A stretch of 64,000 bases of DNA from Laguncularia racemosa (lineage: Eukaryota; Streptophyta; Magnoliopsida; Myrtales; Combretaceae). Shown here one piece after another: positions 63,024-64,000 of this stretch. The notes under the pieces were generated by a model that was not told where the DNA came from, did not search any database, and saw nothing but the letters and a program-made list of their open reading frames with translations. Location of the stretch: assembly GCA_037954665.1 (NCBI GenBank), contig JBBMOL010000090.1:1116001-1180000 (forward strand), given 5' to 3'. The translations under genes were made by a program, and so were the position numbers. How positions within the stretch are numbered: the stretch's first letter is position 1; each line of letters opens with the position of its first letter.

Positions 63024-64000
63024 CTAGGTGACAGTTAAGAAAGAACGACTTTCCACTCTCTTTTCCCTCGAACGTCCCTCCTTCTTTAGTGGTAACAATG
63101 TATACCTCACACTCCCTTTCTTCAGCCTGTACACGTTCTCCTTTCCAGCGTGTTGTGCGTTCACATCGAACTGCCATGATCTGCCAAATAGGACATGACA
63201 TGCATCCATGTCCACAATGTCGCAAAAGGCCTCATCACGATACTTCCCTATTGAGAACGGTACCTTATACCTTTCCTTCACCTCGATCTTCTCTGCAGCT
63301 TTGATCCACCCTATGGTGTATGGATTTTGGTGTTTTTCTACAGGTAGCTGCAACTGCTTAACAACCTCACTACCAATGATATTTTCGCAGCTTCCACTAT
63401 CTACTATCAAATCGAACACCTTCCCACCAATGGTACACCTAGTGCAAAACAACTGGTGTCGTTGGGTAATCTCCTCCTGCTTTGGTGTCAACATCATCCG
63501 CCTAATCACATAGGTCGGTTCTACCACTTCTTCCTCCTCCTCATAGTAATCATCCTCCCCATCAGGTTCACAGCATACCTCATCTTCATCTCCTCTATCC
63601 AAAATATTAACACTTCTCCTAGCAGGGCACTCATTCGACTTGTGACCAGGTTGATTACAACGAAAACACTTACCCAAAATCGGCTTAGCATATGGGTTGT
63701 TTTGTCTCTGGGTCCCCCTAAGCTCGATACGTCTCTTCCCCTCACTCTTGTCTTCCCTCTTGGTGTTTTCTTCACTAGGCTTGTGTACAACACCTTTGTT
63801 CTTCTCAATTCCCAACTTACTACTACTGCCAACGACTTCATTGACATAACCCTTTCTTCCACCTCCGTACCTACTACTCTGCTCCTGCAACATCAACTCA
63901 GCCCGTTGGGCCATGTTTTTCGCTTCGACCAAATTCCTCACCATTATAACCCCTATTTTATCCTTGATCTGGAGCTTTAGTCCTTCTATATATCGTGCGA
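63024..64000 (-). pseudogene. Gag C-terminus and protease of the second Gypsy element
   Basis: The 306-codon frame from 63944 has a KCFRCNQPGHKSNECP zinc knuckle (CCHC intact), an acidic stretch (GEDDYYEEEEE), then the protease motif LIVDSGSCENIIG with an intact D-S-G. The PFSIGKYRDEAFCDIVDMDA and HVLFGRSWQFDVNAQH segments follow. This is the best preserved part of the element. Gag upstream of 63944 continues past the window. Confidence 0.88.

Larger units (their letters stand above)
59703..64000 (-). mobile_element. Second Ty3/Gypsy retrotransposon, degenerate, cut by the window end
   Basis: Minus-strand order from the window edge is gag zinc knuckle, protease, RT, RNase H, integrase, then an inferred 3' LTR. 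It differs clearly from the 26-32.8 kb copy in protein sequence, so it is another lineage. Frames are broken at least eight times. The 5' LTR, primer-binding site and most of gag lie outside the window, so a target duplication cannot be tested; the five bases next to the 3' end are TTACT. It shares strand with the DUF1517 gene upstream of whose visible exons it sits. Confidence 0.85.

Noticed and set aside
63089..63980. + strand frames of 71-174 codons at the window end
   Set aside because: Antisense to the gag-protease frame with the intact zinc knuckle and D-S-G motif.

Overview
The window is nuclear DNA from a flowering plant, most likely a eudicot. It is very AT-rich, its genes are split by GT-AG introns, and it is full of plant-type transposable elements. 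I see no rRNA, tRNA, CRISPR array or prokaryotic operon. Only two host genes can be supported. The first is a WNK-family protein kinase on the + strand (41013-44033, seven coding exons, closest in layout to Arabidopsis WNK1). The second is the 3' half of a DUF1517 gene resembling FLAP1 (FLUCTUATING-LIGHT-ACCLIMATION PROTEIN 1) on the - strand (exons between 56000 and 57959).

Layout. 1-11.5 kb holds non-coding LTR-like retrotransposon debris. Into it sit a 1.5-kb Mutator-like element with long inverted repeats and a perfect 9-bp target duplication (2090-3589) and a 655-bp hAT-type MITE (5503-6157). 11.5-19.3 kb is AT-rich intergenic DNA with hAT-like remnants and one possible orphan exon near 17.8 kb. 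19321-33564 is one large PIF/Harbinger transposon with TAA target duplications. It carries a decayed DDE transposase and a decayed Myb/SANT partner ORF, and it contains a 5'-truncated LINE, a possible captured host exon, and a complete CRM-like Ty3/Gypsy retrotransposon (26052-32828) with two LTRs, PBS, PPT and a perfect CTTGT target duplication. 33.6-41 kb is intergenic with short repeats. The WNK gene follows. 44-55 kb is intergenic, with two local tandem duplications and a rotted Gypsy gag/protease fragment near 51 kb. A Tourist-like MITE with a TTA duplication lies at 55079-55524, just beyond the 3' end of the DUF1517 gene. From about 59.7 kb to the window end there is a second, degenerate Ty3/Gypsy element on the - strand. 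Its inferred LTR carries tandem repeats built on the palindrome CACGGCCGTG.

How the parts relate. The elements form a readable insertion history: the Gypsy element landed inside the Harbinger element, and the Mutator-like element landed inside older LTR-like sequence. The two host genes do not look functionally linked. The WNK gene has an apparent 1-base deletion in its last exon, which puts the conserved C-terminal tail out of frame. The DUF1517 gene has no recognisable 5' exons before the second Gypsy element starts, so it is either split by that insertion within an intron or truncated.
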